Shown piece by piece: positions 53,341 to 63,231 of a stretch of DNA of 64,000 nt. The translations under genes were made by a program, and so were the position numbers. How positions within the stretch are numbered: position 1 is the stretch's first letter; each line of letters starts with the position of its first letter. Location: contig NZ_OY821667.1 of the NCBI RefSeq assembly GCF_963682185.1, positions 4,601,501 through 4,665,500 on the forward strand, read 5' to 3'. The notes under the pieces were generated by a model, which was given only the letters and a program-made list of their open reading frames with translations, was not told where the DNA came from and ran no database searches. Origin of the DNA: an uncultured Cohaesibacter sp. GTDB lineage: Bacteria > Pseudomonadota > Alphaproteobacteria > Rhizobiales > Cohaesibacteraceae.

Positions 53341-53379
53341 AGCATCATAAATGCTGAACAATATCATAAAATATGATAT
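53341..53379. promoter_or_regulatory. two spaced inverted repeats before abfA, candidate double operator
   Basis: AGCAT-CATAA-ATGCT (53341-53355) and ATATCAT-AAAAT-ATGATAT (53361-53379) both have five-base spacers, with centres 22 bases apart, about two helix turns. A promoter TTGACG (53316-53321)-N18-TAGCAT (53340-53345) overlaps the first. Repression by the upstream ArsR-type protein is inferred. Confidence 0.6.
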
Positions 53380-53396
53380 AAATGGGAGGAGCCAGC

Positions 53397-54902
53397 ATGC
53401 GTGCATCAGTCACTGCGCACAAAGAATTTACCGTCGCCAAAATTGATCCTCGCTTGTATGGCTCGTTTGTCGAGCATCTCGGCCGTGCTGTTTACAGCGG
53501 CATTTATGAGCCCGGCCACGCCCGTGCTGATGAACAGGGCTTCCGACAGGATGTGCTGGATCTGGTGAAAGAACTGGATGTGCCTGTCGTGCGCTATCCC
53601 GGTGGCAATTTCGTTTCAGCCTATAATTGGGAAGATGGCATCGGCCCCAAGGAAGAGCGCCCCGTAAGGCTCGATCTGGCCTGGCACACCGCCGAGAGCA
53701 ATCAAGTCGGCATTCATGAATTTGCCGATTGGGCTGCCAAGGCTGAAACCGAGATGATGCTTGCGGTCAATCTGGGTTCTCGTGGTCTGGATGAAGCCCG
53801 GGCCTTCCTTGAATATGTGAACCATCCCGGTGGGTCCTACTGGTCAGACCTGCGGCGCCAGAATGGCCGAGAAGAACCTTGGGGCGTCAAGCTCTGGTGC
53901 CTTGGCAACGAAATGGACGGCCCATGGCAGATCGGCCAGAAAACCGCCGCCGAATATGGCCGCACCGCGTTTGAAACCGCCAAGGCCATGCGCGCATTCG
54001 ACAAGGATATCGAGCTGGTCGTTTGCGGCTCTTCCACGCCCAACATGCCCACCTATCCCGAATGGGAATATACCGTGCTCGATTACACCTATGACAGCGT
54101 CGACTATATCTCGCTGCATATGTATTTCGAAAATCACGAGCAGAATACCAAGAATTTCCTCGCCCGCTCTATGGAGCTGGAAACCTATATCGAGACGATT
54201 TCGAGCGTTATCAAAACCATCAAGGCCAAGAAACGCTCCAAGAAGGACGTCTATATCTCCTTTGATGAGTGGAATGTCTGGTATCATTCCGCAGAGCAGG
54301 ACAAGCCGGTTCTTGAAGGCAAACATGGCTGGCCGCATGCCCCGGCGCTGTTGGAAGACATCTATGACTTTGCCGACGTTCTCGTCGTCGGCTGCATTCT
54401 CAACACCTTCATTCGCCGCTCGGATGTGGTCAAGGTCGGGTGCCTAGCCCAGTTGGTCAATGTGATCGCCCCGATCATGACCGTTGAAGATGGCCCGGCG
54501 TGGCGCCAAACCACCTTCTATCCTTATCTCTATGCCTCCAAATATGGTCGTGGCACTGCGCTGGATCTGGCGGTCGACGTGGAAGGGTATGAAACGGACT
54601 TTGCCAAGAATGTGCCGTATCTGGATGTGGCTGGCGTTCTGACAGAGGCCGATGGCGGCCTCAGCTTCTTCCTTGTCAACCGTCATGAAAGCGAAGCACT
54701 CGATGTGGAACTATCTCTTGAAGGCTTCGTCCATTCGTCTGTGACCATGGATAAGGTGATTGGGGGGTATGCGCTGGACAAGACAAACGGACCGAATGAG
54801 GAGCCGGTCGCCCCTGTCGATGGCGAAGGAACCAGTATTGCTGATGGCAAGCTGTCGGTAAAGCTGGCCCCGCTCAGCTATCGCATGATCCGGTTGAAAT
54901 AG
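53397..54902 (+). CDS. abfA: alpha-L-arabinofuranosidase (GH51)
   Basis: Cytoplasmic retaining enzyme that removes arabinofuranose from arabinan or arabinoxylan oligosaccharides. It is 501 residues, the usual length. Glu172 in CLGNEMDGPW is the acid/base and Glu291 in FDEWNVWYH the nucleophile, close to the family's Glu175 and Glu294. The C-terminal ~120 residues are a jelly-roll beta domain. GGAGGA precedes the ATG. Followed by a full ABC importer, which makes an arabino-oligosaccharide uptake and breakdown operon. Confidence 0.95.
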   Translation: MRASVTAHKEFTVAKIDPRLYGSFVEHLGRAVYSGIYEPGHARADEQGFRQDVLDLVKELDVPVVRYPGGNFVSAYNWEDGIGPKEERPVRLDLAWHTAESNQVGIHEFADWAAKAETEMMLAVNLGSRGLDEARAFLEYVNHPGGSYWSDLRRQNGREEPWGVKLWCLGNEMDGPWQIGQKTAAEYGRTAFETAKAMRAFDKDIELVVCGSSTPNMPTYPEWEYTVLDYTYDSVDYISLHMYFENHEQNTKNFLARSMELETYIETISSVIKTIKAKKRSKKDVYISFDEWNVWYHSAEQDKPVLEGKHGWPHAPALLEDIYDFADVLVVGCILNTFIRRSDVVKVGCLAQLVNVIAPIMTVEDGPAWRQTTFYPYLYASKYGRGTALDLAVDVEGYETDFAKNVPYLDVAGVLTEADGGLSFFLVNRHESEALDVELSLEGFVHSSVTMDKVIGGYALDKTNGPNEEPVAPVDGEGTSIADGKLSVKLAPLSYRMIRLK

Positions 54903-54975
54903 AGGAGGCGTTTGGCTCCGGCTGCCTGCAAGCCACTTTATGATCCATCGAAGCGTTTCGAGAAAAGAGAGACCC

Positions 54976-56088
54976 ATGTCTGCCACCATCGACATCAATA
55001 GCGTAACCAAGGCTTACGGAGCCCTGACAGTGCTCGATGATATTTCCCTGAGCATAGAGGCTGGTGAGTTTGTTGTTTTCCTCGGCCCTTCGGGCTGTGG
55101 CAAGTCAACGTTACTGCGGATGATCGCGGGGCTGGAATCAGTCGACAAGGGTACGATTCATATCGGAGGCGAGCGGATCGATACATTGCCTCCGGGCAAG
55201 CGCGGCGTGGCCATGGTGTTTCAGACCTATGCTCTCTATCCGCATATGACCGTGGCGCAGAATATGGCCTTTGGTCTGGAAAATCTCAAGGTCGACAAAG
55301 CCGAGATCGACAGACGCGTCCAATCGGCCGCCGAAACGCTGGAGATGGCCCATCTGCTTGATCGCAGGCCTGCCAAACTCTCCGGCGGTCAACGCCAGCG
55401 CGTGGCCATCGGGCGGGCTATCGTCAAGGAACCCAAGGCGTTCCTGTTTGATGAACCGCTATCCAACCTCGATGCGGCGTTGAGAAGCCGCACCCGTCTC
55501 GAATTGGCTCAGCTGCACCAAAGGCTCGGTTCGACCATGATCTTCGTGACCCACGATCAGGTGGAGGCCATGACGCTGGCTCACCGGATCGTTGTCATGC
55601 ATGACAAGAAGATCGAGCAGATCGGCACGCCGATGGAAATCTATCAGCGCCCCGCTACCCGTTTTGTTGCCGAATTTGTCGGCTCGCCCGCCATGTCGAT
55701 GATGCCGATCACAGGCATTGTCAGCGCGCAAAGCCCAGATCAAAAAGGTGCAACGCTGGAGGTGGAAGGAGCAGGCATGGTCGCAACTCAAGTGCCGCTG
55801 CCCGCAAGCTTTGCTCTGGATGGCGCAACCATGGGCGTTCGGTCTGAAGATACCCATGTTGTCCAATCCGGTGCGGATGGGCTGAACCTGACAGTCACCG
55901 TTGTTGAGCGGCTTGGAGAACGCACACTGCTCTATGGCAAGCTGGACACCGGTCTGGAAATGATTGTTGAGGACAGCGGCCGCTCGACGGTCAGGGCAGG
56001 GGAAACGGTGAAATTCGACTTTGATCGCTCCGCCCTGCATGTCTTCGATGGCTCTGGGCGCGCCTACCATATGGCAGAGGAGGCGTAA
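54976..56088 (+). CDS. ABC transporter ATP-binding protein of arabinan operon
   Basis: MsmX/UgpC-type ATPase, 370 residues from the ATG at 54976 (GAGAG six bases upstream). Walker A GPSGCGKST, signature LSGGQRQR, Walker B FLFDEPLSNLDA and a C-terminal OB-like domain are intact. It is placed before the permeases, unlike the pectin operon order. Confidence 0.93.
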   Translation: MSATIDINSVTKAYGALTVLDDISLSIEAGEFVVFLGPSGCGKSTLLRMIAGLESVDKGTIHIGGERIDTLPPGKRGVAMVFQTYALYPHMTVAQNMAFGLENLKVDKAEIDRRVQSAAETLEMAHLLDRRPAKLSGGQRQRVAIGRAIVKEPKAFLFDEPLSNLDAALRSRTRLELAQLHQRLGSTMIFVTHDQVEAMTLAHRIVVMHDKKIEQIGTPMEIYQRPATRFVAEFVGSPAMSMMPITGIVSAQSPDQKGATLEVEGAGMVATQVPLPASFALDGATMGVRSEDTHVVQSGADGLNLTVTVVERLGERTLLYGKLDTGLEMIVEDSGRSTVRAGETVKFDFDRSALHVFDGSGRAYHMAEEA

Positions 56089-56089
56089 G

Positions 56090-56965
56090 ATGGCTGAGTC
56101 CTATCGTCGCTCCCGCTGGTCAAATGCCCTGTTCATTTTGCCCTATATGACGGTCTTTCTTAGTCTGCTTGTTTTTCCGCTCTTCTGGGGCATGTGGCTT
56201 TCGCTCAACAAGAGCGACCTTTTCGGCGGCGCCCGCTTTATTGGCCTCAAAAACTATTATCGCGTCTTCAGTGACCCTGTTTTTGGACAGGCAGTCTGGA
56301 ATACGGTCATTTTCGTTCTTGTTTCTGTGCCCACCCTCGTGGCGCTGGGGTTGTTCCTGTCTTTGGCACTCAACAAGACCACGCGCGCCTCGTCGCTGCT
56401 GCGCGGGCTGTTCTTTTCTTCCACTGTCCTGTCGGTCACCATCGTCACGCTGATCTGGCGCTTTGTCTTCATTCCCGGCGATGGCCTGCTGGCCTTGCTG
56501 TTTGATAAGATGGGCTGGGAGCAGATCGGGTTTCTTTCCACCGAGGGCTGGTCGCTCTTTTCGGTTGGCGTGGCAACTGTCTGGTGGTGTCTGGGCTTGC
56601 CTATGATGCTGTTTCTTGCCGCGCTTCAGCAGATACCCGCTGACCTTTATGAAGCCGCAGCGCTCGATAATGCCAGCCGCTGGCGGGTGTTGACGCGTAT
56701 TACGCTGCCTTCGATCAAATCCACCATCGTGCTCGTGGCCATAGTGCAGATCGTCATGCAGTTTCAGCTGTTCGGACAGGCCCAGTTGATGACCAACGGC
56801 GGACCGGCGGGCTCTTCGCGTCCGATTGTTCTCTATATCTTCGATACCAGCTTCATCCGCTGGGATGTCGGCATGGGCACGGCTGCTTCCGAAGTGCTGT
56901 TCCTCATCATTCTGCTGGCGGCAATGGTGCAATATTGGGTGACATCGCGAAAAGGGGAGGCTTGA
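56090..56965 (+). CDS. ABC transporter permease (MalF type)
   Basis: Inner-membrane subunit of 291 residues, ATG at 56090 one base after the ATPase stop with GAGGAGG upstream, so probably coupled. Six helices and the EAA loop at YEAAALDNA are seen. The frame reaches back to 56021 inside the ATPase gene, which is unlikely to be used. Confidence 0.92.
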   Translation: MAESYRRSRWSNALFILPYMTVFLSLLVFPLFWGMWLSLNKSDLFGGARFIGLKNYYRVFSDPVFGQAVWNTVIFVLVSVPTLVALGLFLSLALNKTTRASSLLRGLFFSSTVLSVTIVTLIWRFVFIPGDGLLALLFDKMGWEQIGFLSTEGWSLFSVGVATVWWCLGLPMMLFLAALQQIPADLYEAAALDNASRWRVLTRITLPSIKSTIVLVAIVQIVMQFQLFGQAQLMTNGGPAGSSRPIVLYIFDTSFIRWDVGMGTAASEVLFLIILLAAMVQYWVTSRKGEA

Positions 56966-56968
56966 GCC

Positions 56969-57829
56969 ATGGCTGTTCTGAGCAAGAAAAACAAAAGCTT
57001 TTCGCCTGACAAGCTGACATCCAACCGCGCCCTGTTCTGGATCGCTGCCGTCTTCGCAATTGTCATGATCGCACCAGCGCTTTGGGTGCTGGGGCTGTCT
57101 TTCAAGGACAACACGCTTTTGATGCGTGGGTCCGAGGCTGTGTTCTCGGCGCCATATACCTTGAAGAATTATACAGATCTGTTCCATTCCAGTCTGGTCT
57201 TTCGCTGGTTTCTCAATTCCATGGTGGTTGCTGTAGGGCAGACTGTGGGCGTGCTCACCCTGTCGTCGCTGGCAGGTTATGCCTTCGCGCGGCTGGAATT
57301 CCCATTCCGCAAGACGATCTTTGTCATCGTGCTGTTTGGTCTTGCTGTGCCGGAGCAGGCGGTCATCATCGCGCGTCACCAGATGTTCAGCTGGCTCAAC
57401 ATGCATAATAGCTATCTTGGCCTGATGCTGCCGGGCATGTCTTCGGCCTTTGGTGTGTTCCTGATGACGCAGTTTTTCCGCGCCATCCCCAAGGAGATCG
57501 ACGAAGCTGCCCTGCTCGACAACACGCCGCGCTTCCGCATTTTCTGGAAGGTGCTGCTACCGCTGACCATGCCAGCGCAGGCAACGCTTGGTATTTTCAC
57601 CTTCCTGCTGGCGTGGAACGATTATTGGTGGCCGCTGATTTCAGCCACCAAAAAGGACATGTATACGCTGACCATCGGCATCGCATCCTCACAGCGCAAT
57701 TTCGCTCAGACCGAGGGGCTTGGCTTTCTGGCCGCACAGGCGGTGTTCGCCTCATTGCCGGTCATCATTGTCTATATCTTTTTCCAGCGGAATATCGTGA
57801 CCGCTGTTTCGGGAGGAGCCGTCAAATAG
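56969..57829 (+). CDS. ABC transporter permease (MalG type)
   Basis: Partner permease (286 residues) starting three bases after the previous gene, with GGGGAGG upstream. Six helices and the EAA loop at DEAALLDNT are visible. The substrate-binding protein gene follows after 102 bases. Confidence 0.92.
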   Translation: MAVLSKKNKSFSPDKLTSNRALFWIAAVFAIVMIAPALWVLGLSFKDNTLLMRGSEAVFSAPYTLKNYTDLFHSSLVFRWFLNSMVVAVGQTVGVLTLSSLAGYAFARLEFPFRKTIFVIVLFGLAVPEQAVIIARHQMFSWLNMHNSYLGLMLPGMSSAFGVFLMTQFFRAIPKEIDEAALLDNTPRFRIFWKVLLPLTMPAQATLGIFTFLLAWNDYWWPLISATKKDMYTLTIGIASSQRNFAQTEGLGFLAAQAVFASLPVIIVYIFFQRNIVTAVSGGAVK

Positions 57830-57931
57830 CTATGGGCGGCTAACATTATCGGCAGCCTTCTGGAAGAGGGAAGAAATAGGAGGGCAGGCCGGTCATTTTA
57901 GGGGCGAAGGCCCCAACATAGGGAGAGAAAA

Positions 57932-59242
57932 ATGAAATCCATTCTATTGGCAACGGCCTCTGCCGCTTTGCTCGGCATGGCCACTATGGCACAGGCCGAC
58001 ACGACGATTGAACTGCAACGCTTCTTCGGCGCATGCGAAGCGGACTATGGCACTGTTACCGACGTCTCCAAGGCGGTTGGCGAATGCGGCATTATCACGT
58101 CTCTGGTCAACAAGTTCGAAGCGGAAAATCCGGACATCAAGGTCAACGTGACCACCGTAGAATGGCCCGGCTATAATCAGCTCAACGCCCAGCTCGCTTC
58201 CAACGCAGCGCCCGATGTGGTCTCGGTTCACTATTCAGCGATTTCCGATTACTCCACCCGTGGCCTCTTCATGCCGCTTGATGATCTGTTTGCATCGGCT
58301 GGCATCGATCCGGCAGATTTCTCCGATGCTGCTCGTGGCGGCGCCACCAAGGACGGCAAGATGTATGCCCTGCCGTTTGACAACTGGACCATGCTGTTCC
58401 ATGTCAACCTCAACCTGATGAAGGAAGCTGGTCTCGTCAATGCCGATGGTACACCGATCCTGCCGACCTCGGTTGATGAATTCTTCGAACAGGGCAAACA
58501 GTTCAAGGAAAAAACCGGCAAGCCATATCTGGTACAGATCTATGCCAACGAAACCGCTGCCTATATGCGCATTTTCTACACGCTGATGATGCAGCAGGAT
58601 TATGACTTCTTCAAAGATCCGTCCAAGATCGATCTTTCTGGCCCTGAAGCCAAGAAGGCGCTGGAATTCATGAAGAAGATCCATGACGAAGGCCTTTCCA
58701 CGCTCGATATGGACTATTCGGCAGCAGTCTCCGGCTTCTCCTCTGGTGAAGGTGGTATTGAGGTCAATGGCACCTGGTTGATCGGCGATCTGGATGCCCA
58801 GTCCAAGGAAGAGGGCAATGCGCTCTCCGGTGGCTACACCGTTTATCCGGTGCCGCAATTCTATCCGGCCAAGAACGCCACCTATGTGGACGGGCATGGC
58901 TGGGCAGTTCCGCGTGGCGATCGCGATGAAGACAAGATGGTGGCCATCGGCAAGCTCTTCAAATTCCTCGAAGACAATGACTATGAATGGGCTCGCACCG
59001 GCCATCTGCCAGCTGTGAAAGCCGTGTTCGATATGCCTGAATTCAAGGCTCTGCCGCACCGCGACAAGATCGTCGAGATCGCCAAGATCGGGCAGACCCT
59101 GCCGGAAGGCGTAATGCGCCAGTTTGCGCTTCAGGATATTGTCGGTGAAGAACTGGCAGCCGCCATCAATGGTAACAAGTCCGTTGATGATGCGCTGGCT
59201 CGTATAGAAGAACGCGTCAACGATCTGCTTGGCAACCTCTAG
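57932..59242 (+). CDS. extracellular solute-binding protein of arabinan operon
   Basis: Periplasmic receptor (436 residues) with a signal peptide ending in TMAQA (about residue 22). GGGAGAG precedes the ATG. Two-lobe family 1 fold with FFGACEADYG and WPGYNQLNAQLASN near the N-terminus. Its substrate is probably arabino-oligosaccharide, from the abfA neighbour. It ends the operon, with a strong terminator 51 bases on. Confidence 0.9.
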   Translation: MKSILLATASAALLGMATMAQADTTIELQRFFGACEADYGTVTDVSKAVGECGIITSLVNKFEAENPDIKVNVTTVEWPGYNQLNAQLASNAAPDVVSVHYSAISDYSTRGLFMPLDDLFASAGIDPADFSDAARGGATKDGKMYALPFDNWTMLFHVNLNLMKEAGLVNADGTPILPTSVDEFFEQGKQFKEKTGKPYLVQIYANETAAYMRIFYTLMMQQDYDFFKDPSKIDLSGPEAKKALEFMKKIHDEGLSTLDMDYSAAVSGFSSGEGGIEVNGTWLIGDLDAQSKEEGNALSGGYTVYPVPQFYPAKNATYVDGHGWAVPRGDRDEDKMVAIGKLFKFLEDNDYEWARTGHLPAVKAVFDMPEFKALPHRDKIVEIAKIGQTLPEGVMRQFALQDIVGEELAAAINGNKSVDDALARIEERVNDLLGNL

Positions 59243-59292
59243 CAATAGCACAAGAGCGCAGGCCAAGTGCCATTATAGTGCGAAGAATAGGG

Positions 59293-59319
59293 GAGCGGCA
59301 TTGAATGCCGCTCTTTTTG
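59293..59319 (+). terminator. terminator of the arabinan operon
   Basis: GAGCGGCATT (59293-59302) pairs with AATGCCGCTC (59304-59313), nearly a full palindrome, followed by a T-run. Confidence 0.92.
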
Positions 59320-59733
59320 ATACTTACCTGTCTGTCTCTTGGCTGTGTTTTTGGCGAAGCACGATTCGCAGGTTGGTCGGATCAGTAAAACGCCGGAACA
59401 GGCAAGAAATGTCGGACTTCTATTCCTGACAGATAAAGAAATTCTGTCTTATCAGGTAAATTTCAAAACCATTTATTACCTCGGTCAGAATTTGTCGACC
59501 AGCTCTTGAAAACTGATCTAACCCTTTTTGAAATAAAAGAAAAAGAAAAGGTGAAGACAAGGTGTCACAACGGGCGAGACTGTCTTGTTTGGCCTTTTAT
59601 ATTATCAATTAGGATAATACTGAAACCACAATATTCATTCCACTGTGACAGCTTCCTGTCAGACAAGCAGACTACTATCCCCGCGATGGCCCGCCAAATA
59701 AAATAAGGCTGGCTTAATTGTGGAGGAGAAATC
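59320..59733. other. control region of the tctCBA operon
   Basis: Besides the terminator just before it, this region contains a GACAGA/TCTGTC dyad near 59428-59448 and an inverted repeat at 59600-59619. The open frame at 59506-59706 has no ribosome binding site. No gene is supported. Confidence 0.5.
59600..59619. promoter_or_regulatory. inverted repeat upstream of tctC, candidate operator
   Basis: TATTATC (59600-59606) and GATAATA (59613-59619) are perfect arms about six bases, 115 bases before the tctC start. Two-component or TctD-like control is possible; no regulator gene is in view. Confidence 0.5.
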
Positions 59734-60717
59734 ATGATTTCCAAAGTGGTCCGCGCAGCACTCGCTGTCGCAGCAATGTCTCTCGTACCTGCCGCAGCGC
59801 AAGCGTTCGAACCTGAAAATCCGGAATGTATCGCTCCTGCCAACCCTGGTGGTGGCTGGGACTTCACCTGCCGTCAGGTTGGCAAATCCTTGCAGGATCT
59901 CGGCCTGATCGGTTCCACCATGCAGGTGGTAAACCTTGCTGGTGGTGGCGGTGGCGTTGCCTATGCAGCCGTGGTCAACAAGCGTGGTGACGATAGCAAC
60001 CTCATCGTGGCTGCCTCTTCGGCAACAGCAACCCGTCTGGCACAGGGTGCCTATCCGGGCAACACCATGGATCAGGTCCGCTGGGTTGGTGCCATTGGCG
60101 CAGACTATGGCGTGATTGCAGTGGCTGCAGATAGCCCGATCAAAGACCTTACTGAACTGATGACGCAGCTTAAAGACAAACCAAGCTCTATTGCAGTTGC
60201 TGGTGGGTCCGCTGTTGGTGGCTGGGACCATCTCAAGGTTCTGATCGCAGCCAACGCCGCAGGTATCAGCGATGTGCGCAAAGTCAAATATATTGCCTTC
60301 AATGGTGGTGGCGAAGCGGTAACCCAGCTGCTGGCTGGTTCTGTTCAGGCATTCTCCGGCGATATTTCAGAAGCAAAAGGCTTCGTGGATTCAGGTGATA
60401 TCCGCGTGATTGCCGTTCTGTCTCCGGAACGTCTTGATGGCGACTATGCCGCATTCCCAACTGCGAAAGAGCAGGGCATTGACGCCATTGGTGCCAACTG
60501 GCGCGGCTTCTATGCACCAAAGGGCATGAGCGACGAAGCTTATGACTTCTGGGTTTCCAAGATCGACGAACTTTATGATACCCCACAGTGGAAGACTGTC
60601 ATGAAGAATAACGGTCTGGCTCCGCTTGATCTGCAGGGCGCAGAATTCGAGCAGTTTGTTGGTGAATCTGTTGCCAAAATCCAGCAGATCTCTCGCGATA
60701 TCGGCATCATCAAATAA
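59734..60717 (+). CDS. tctC: tripartite tricarboxylate transporter substrate-binding protein
   Basis: Periplasmic Bug-family receptor that hands citrate or another tricarboxylate to the TctAB membrane pair. Signal peptide ends AAQA (about residue 24) and the mature N-terminus FEPENPECIAPANPGGGWDF carries the family's PANPGGGWD ligand loop. It has 327 residues. GGAGGAG precedes the ATG, and codon use is biased towards GGT, GCT and GTT, hinting at high expression. First gene of tctC-tctB-tctA, with citC downstream suggesting citrate. Confidence 0.94.
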   Translation: MISKVVRAALAVAAMSLVPAAAQAFEPENPECIAPANPGGGWDFTCRQVGKSLQDLGLIGSTMQVVNLAGGGGGVAYAAVVNKRGDDSNLIVAASSATATRLAQGAYPGNTMDQVRWVGAIGADYGVIAVAADSPIKDLTELMTQLKDKPSSIAVAGGSAVGGWDHLKVLIAANAAGISDVRKVKYIAFNGGGEAVTQLLAGSVQAFSGDISEAKGFVDSGDIRVIAVLSPERLDGDYAAFPTAKEQGIDAIGANWRGFYAPKGMSDEAYDFWVSKIDELYDTPQWKTVMKNNGLAPLDLQGAEFEQFVGESVAKIQQISRDIGIIK

Positions 60718-60785
60718 CAATAAGCTATCCCGGTTGCGGCGGCTGAGACCGGCCGCCGCAATTTCCGTCTAACGAGGGAATGATC

Positions 60786-61217
60786 ATGAGTGATCGTATC
60801 TTCGGAGCTGTTGGGCTCCTGCTGGCCGCGCTCTTTGCCTATTCATCCATGATAATCGAGGAGAGCTTTCTCTCCGATGCTGTCGGCCCCAAGGCCTTCC
60901 CGCTGATTATCGCCGCCATTCTGGCTATCTCGTCCCTGACAATCATTCTGAAACCGGACGCCGCGCCCAAATGGCCGACGCTTCCGCGGTTCGTCGAGCT
61001 TGTCGCCTCCATCGTCGTGATGGTGCTGTATGCCGAGTTTCTGCCAATTGTTGGTTTTGTGATCGCAACGGCTGTCGCGTCCACCTATCTCACCTGGCGT
61101 TTGGGGACATCCGCCATCCAGTCTGTGGTGGTCGGTATATCCATCTCCGTCGGCATCTATGTCATTTTTCACCTTCTCTTTGGCCTGTCGTTGGCCAAAG
61201 GCCCGCTTGGTTTCTAA
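60786..61217 (+). CDS. tctB: tripartite tricarboxylate transporter, small membrane subunit
   Basis: Four-helix inner-membrane partner of TctA, 143 residues. I choose the ATG at 60786 because the GAGGGA site is seven bases before it; an ATG at 60780 abuts that site. Sequence is dominated by hydrophobic helices, beginning IFGAVGLLLAALFAYSSMII. Confidence 0.88.
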   Translation: MSDRIFGAVGLLLAALFAYSSMIIEESFLSDAVGPKAFPLIIAAILAISSLTIILKPDAAPKWPTLPRFVELVASIVVMVLYAEFLPIVGFVIATAVASTYLTWRLGTSAIQSVVVGISISVGIYVIFHLLFGLSLAKGPLGF

Positions 61218-61229
61218 GGAGATCGGATT

Positions 61230-62771
61230 ATGGAAACTTTTTCGTCTCTTGCAGACGGTTTTGTGATTGCGATGACCTTTCAGAACCTCATTCTGGCGCT
61301 GCTGGGGTGTTTTCTGGGAACCATCATGGGCGCGCTGCCCGGTCTTGGCCCGTCAAACGGGGTCGCGATCCTCATTCCTCTGGCCTTCTCGCTGGGCCTT
61401 GGCGCTACGCCGTCTCTCATTCTGCTGACCTCCGTTTATTACGGCGCCATGTATGGCGGTCGTATTTCATCCATCCTGCTCAACATCCCCGGTGATGCGC
61501 CTGCCTTGATGACTTGCCTTGATGGCTATCCCATGGCGCGCAATGGCCGAGGCGGGGAGGCGCTGGCGCTTTCCGGTTTTGCGTCCTTCATCGGTTCTTT
61601 CCTGGCAACCTGGGGACTGGTTCTGCTGGCGCCGCAGTTGGTCAAGATTGCGCTGGCCTTCGGACCTGCTGAATATTTCGCTCTGTTCGCATTGGCCTTC
61701 GCCACGCTGGGCGGTGTTTCTTCCACTAATCAGGCGAAATCGGCTTTCGCAGCGATGGTCGGGCTTGGCCTTGCCATGGTCGGGGTGGATACCCAGACCG
61801 GTGTGCCACGCTTCACCTTTGGTCTCGTGCATTTCTATGATGGCATTGACTTCCTCGTTGCCATCGTCGGCTTGTTTGCGATCTCGGAAGTCTTCATCTT
61901 CATCGAAAATCGCCACGGCGATGCGGATGCAGAAGGCAAAAAGGTCGAGCTTGGTCGTCTGACGCCAACCATGAAGACCTTCTGGGGCAGTTTCCCTTCG
62001 ATTATCCGCACCAGTATCGTTGGCTTCATTGCCGGTGTTCTGCCCGGTGCCGGAGCCTCCTTGGGGTCCTTCATTTCCTATTCCATGGAAAAGCGTCTGC
62101 TCGACAAGAATGGCACCTTCGGTAAAGGTGACCCGCGTGGTGTGGCTGCGCCTGAAGCGGGCAACAACGCTGCTGCCGGTGGTGCTCTGGTTCCAATGCT
62201 GGCGCTCGGTGTTCCCGGCTCTGGCACGACCGCCGTTCTTCTGGCGGTTCTGCTGGCGCTTAACATCACGCCCGGTCCATTGCTCTTTGCCAACAACCCT
62301 GATGTGGTCTGGGGCCTGATTGCTGCGCTCTTCATCGGCAACTTCATCCTGCTGCTGCTCAACATTCCGTTCGTGGGGATCTTTATCCGCGTGCTGCTGG
62401 TGCCGCCGCGCATCCTGATGCCGATCGTTGCAATGGTCAGCTTTGTCGGGATCTACGGCATTGCCGGGTCCAGCTTCGATCTTCTGATCATGGTGGCCTT
62501 CGGTGTCGTCGGTTGGCTGTTCCGCAAGCTTGATGTGCCGCTGGTGCCGGTCATTCTCGGGGTGCTGTTGGGCAACAATATGGAAAGCAACCTGCGCCGC
62601 GCCATTACCATTTCTGATGGTGACTGGACGGTTCTGTTCGCAAGCCCGCTCGCGATCACCCTGTGGTCGATCTCGATCATCGGCTTTGTGCTCCCTATCT
62701 TCGTCAGCCGCTTCATGCCCAAGAAACCAAAACCGGTTTCTGCTGAAGCTGAAGAGGAAGTATCCAATTAA
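61230..62771 (+). CDS. tctA: tripartite tricarboxylate transporter, large membrane subunit
   Basis: About twelve helices in 513 residues, the transport channel that uses a proton or sodium gradient. Family blocks are GCFLGTIMGALPGLGPSNG in the N-terminal half, GVLPGAGASLGSF, and GVPGSGTTAVLLAVL. AAGGAG precedes the ATG, which lies 12 bases after tctB, so it is in the same operon. A weak terminator-like hairpin follows. Confidence 0.95.
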   Translation: METFSSLADGFVIAMTFQNLILALLGCFLGTIMGALPGLGPSNGVAILIPLAFSLGLGATPSLILLTSVYYGAMYGGRISSILLNIPGDAPALMTCLDGYPMARNGRGGEALALSGFASFIGSFLATWGLVLLAPQLVKIALAFGPAEYFALFALAFATLGGVSSTNQAKSAFAAMVGLGLAMVGVDTQTGVPRFTFGLVHFYDGIDFLVAIVGLFAISEVFIFIENRHGDADAEGKKVELGRLTPTMKTFWGSFPSIIRTSIVGFIAGVLPGAGASLGSFISYSMEKRLLDKNGTFGKGDPRGVAAPEAGNNAAAGGALVPMLALGVPGSGTTAVLLAVLLALNITPGPLLFANNPDVVWGLIAALFIGNFILLLLNIPFVGIFIRVLLVPPRILMPIVAMVSFVGIYGIAGSSFDLLIMVAFGVVGWLFRKLDVPLVPVILGVLLGNNMESNLRRAITISDGDWTVLFASPLAITLWSISIIGFVLPIFVSRFMPKKPKPVSAEAEEEVSN

Positions 62772-62846
62772 GACGCATCTCCCGGTCCGACATAATAAAC
62801 CAGTCCCCCAACGATAACGGATCGGGATTTGCATCAGAAACAAGGG

Positions 62847-62871
62847 GAGTGCCGGCCTTGGGTTGGCACTC
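62847..62871 (+). terminator. terminator-like hairpin after tctA
   Basis: GAGTGCC (62847-62853) pairs with GGCACTC (62865-62871) around an 11-base loop, with only a short T-rich tail, so it is a partial terminator at best. This could allow readthrough to citC. Confidence 0.55.
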
Positions 62872-63231
62872 TCTTAAAAGCCCTCAAAGGAAAGCAATCC
62901 GATTTCTTCGACAAAATCACAGTTTTTTTGGCTAAATTGCTGCGATTATGACCTCGGTCAGAGACTTGACGGAAATATCGGATAAAAAGGGCGATTAATA
63001 TGATTGCGACTGTGACTGCGAAAGTGGCCATAAGTGAAAAACCGGCAATCAATGAGGGTGGATGAAACCGCAATCAACAAGGAATGAGAATATCCATTGT
63101 CACTGTCCGCAATCCTGCGACGATCTCTCTCCTAGCCGATTAATGTCAGGGTGCCATGGTGCCACTGAGAGGCTTTCAGACGGTGTGACAATGTAAATTC
63201 TGATTGCTCAAACGGCTAAAGGAATGTGCTA
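62872..63231. other. intergenic region before citC
   Basis: A hydrophobic minus-strand open frame at 62834-63073 lacks a ribosome binding site. Nothing else is supported; AAGGA before the GTG at 63232 serves citC. Confidence 0.4.

Noticed and set aside
62834-63073. hydrophobic 79-residue frame on the minus strand before citC
   Set aside because: Has a possible membrane helix but starts with TTG or an internal ATG, neither with a ribosome binding site, and overlaps the tctA terminator.
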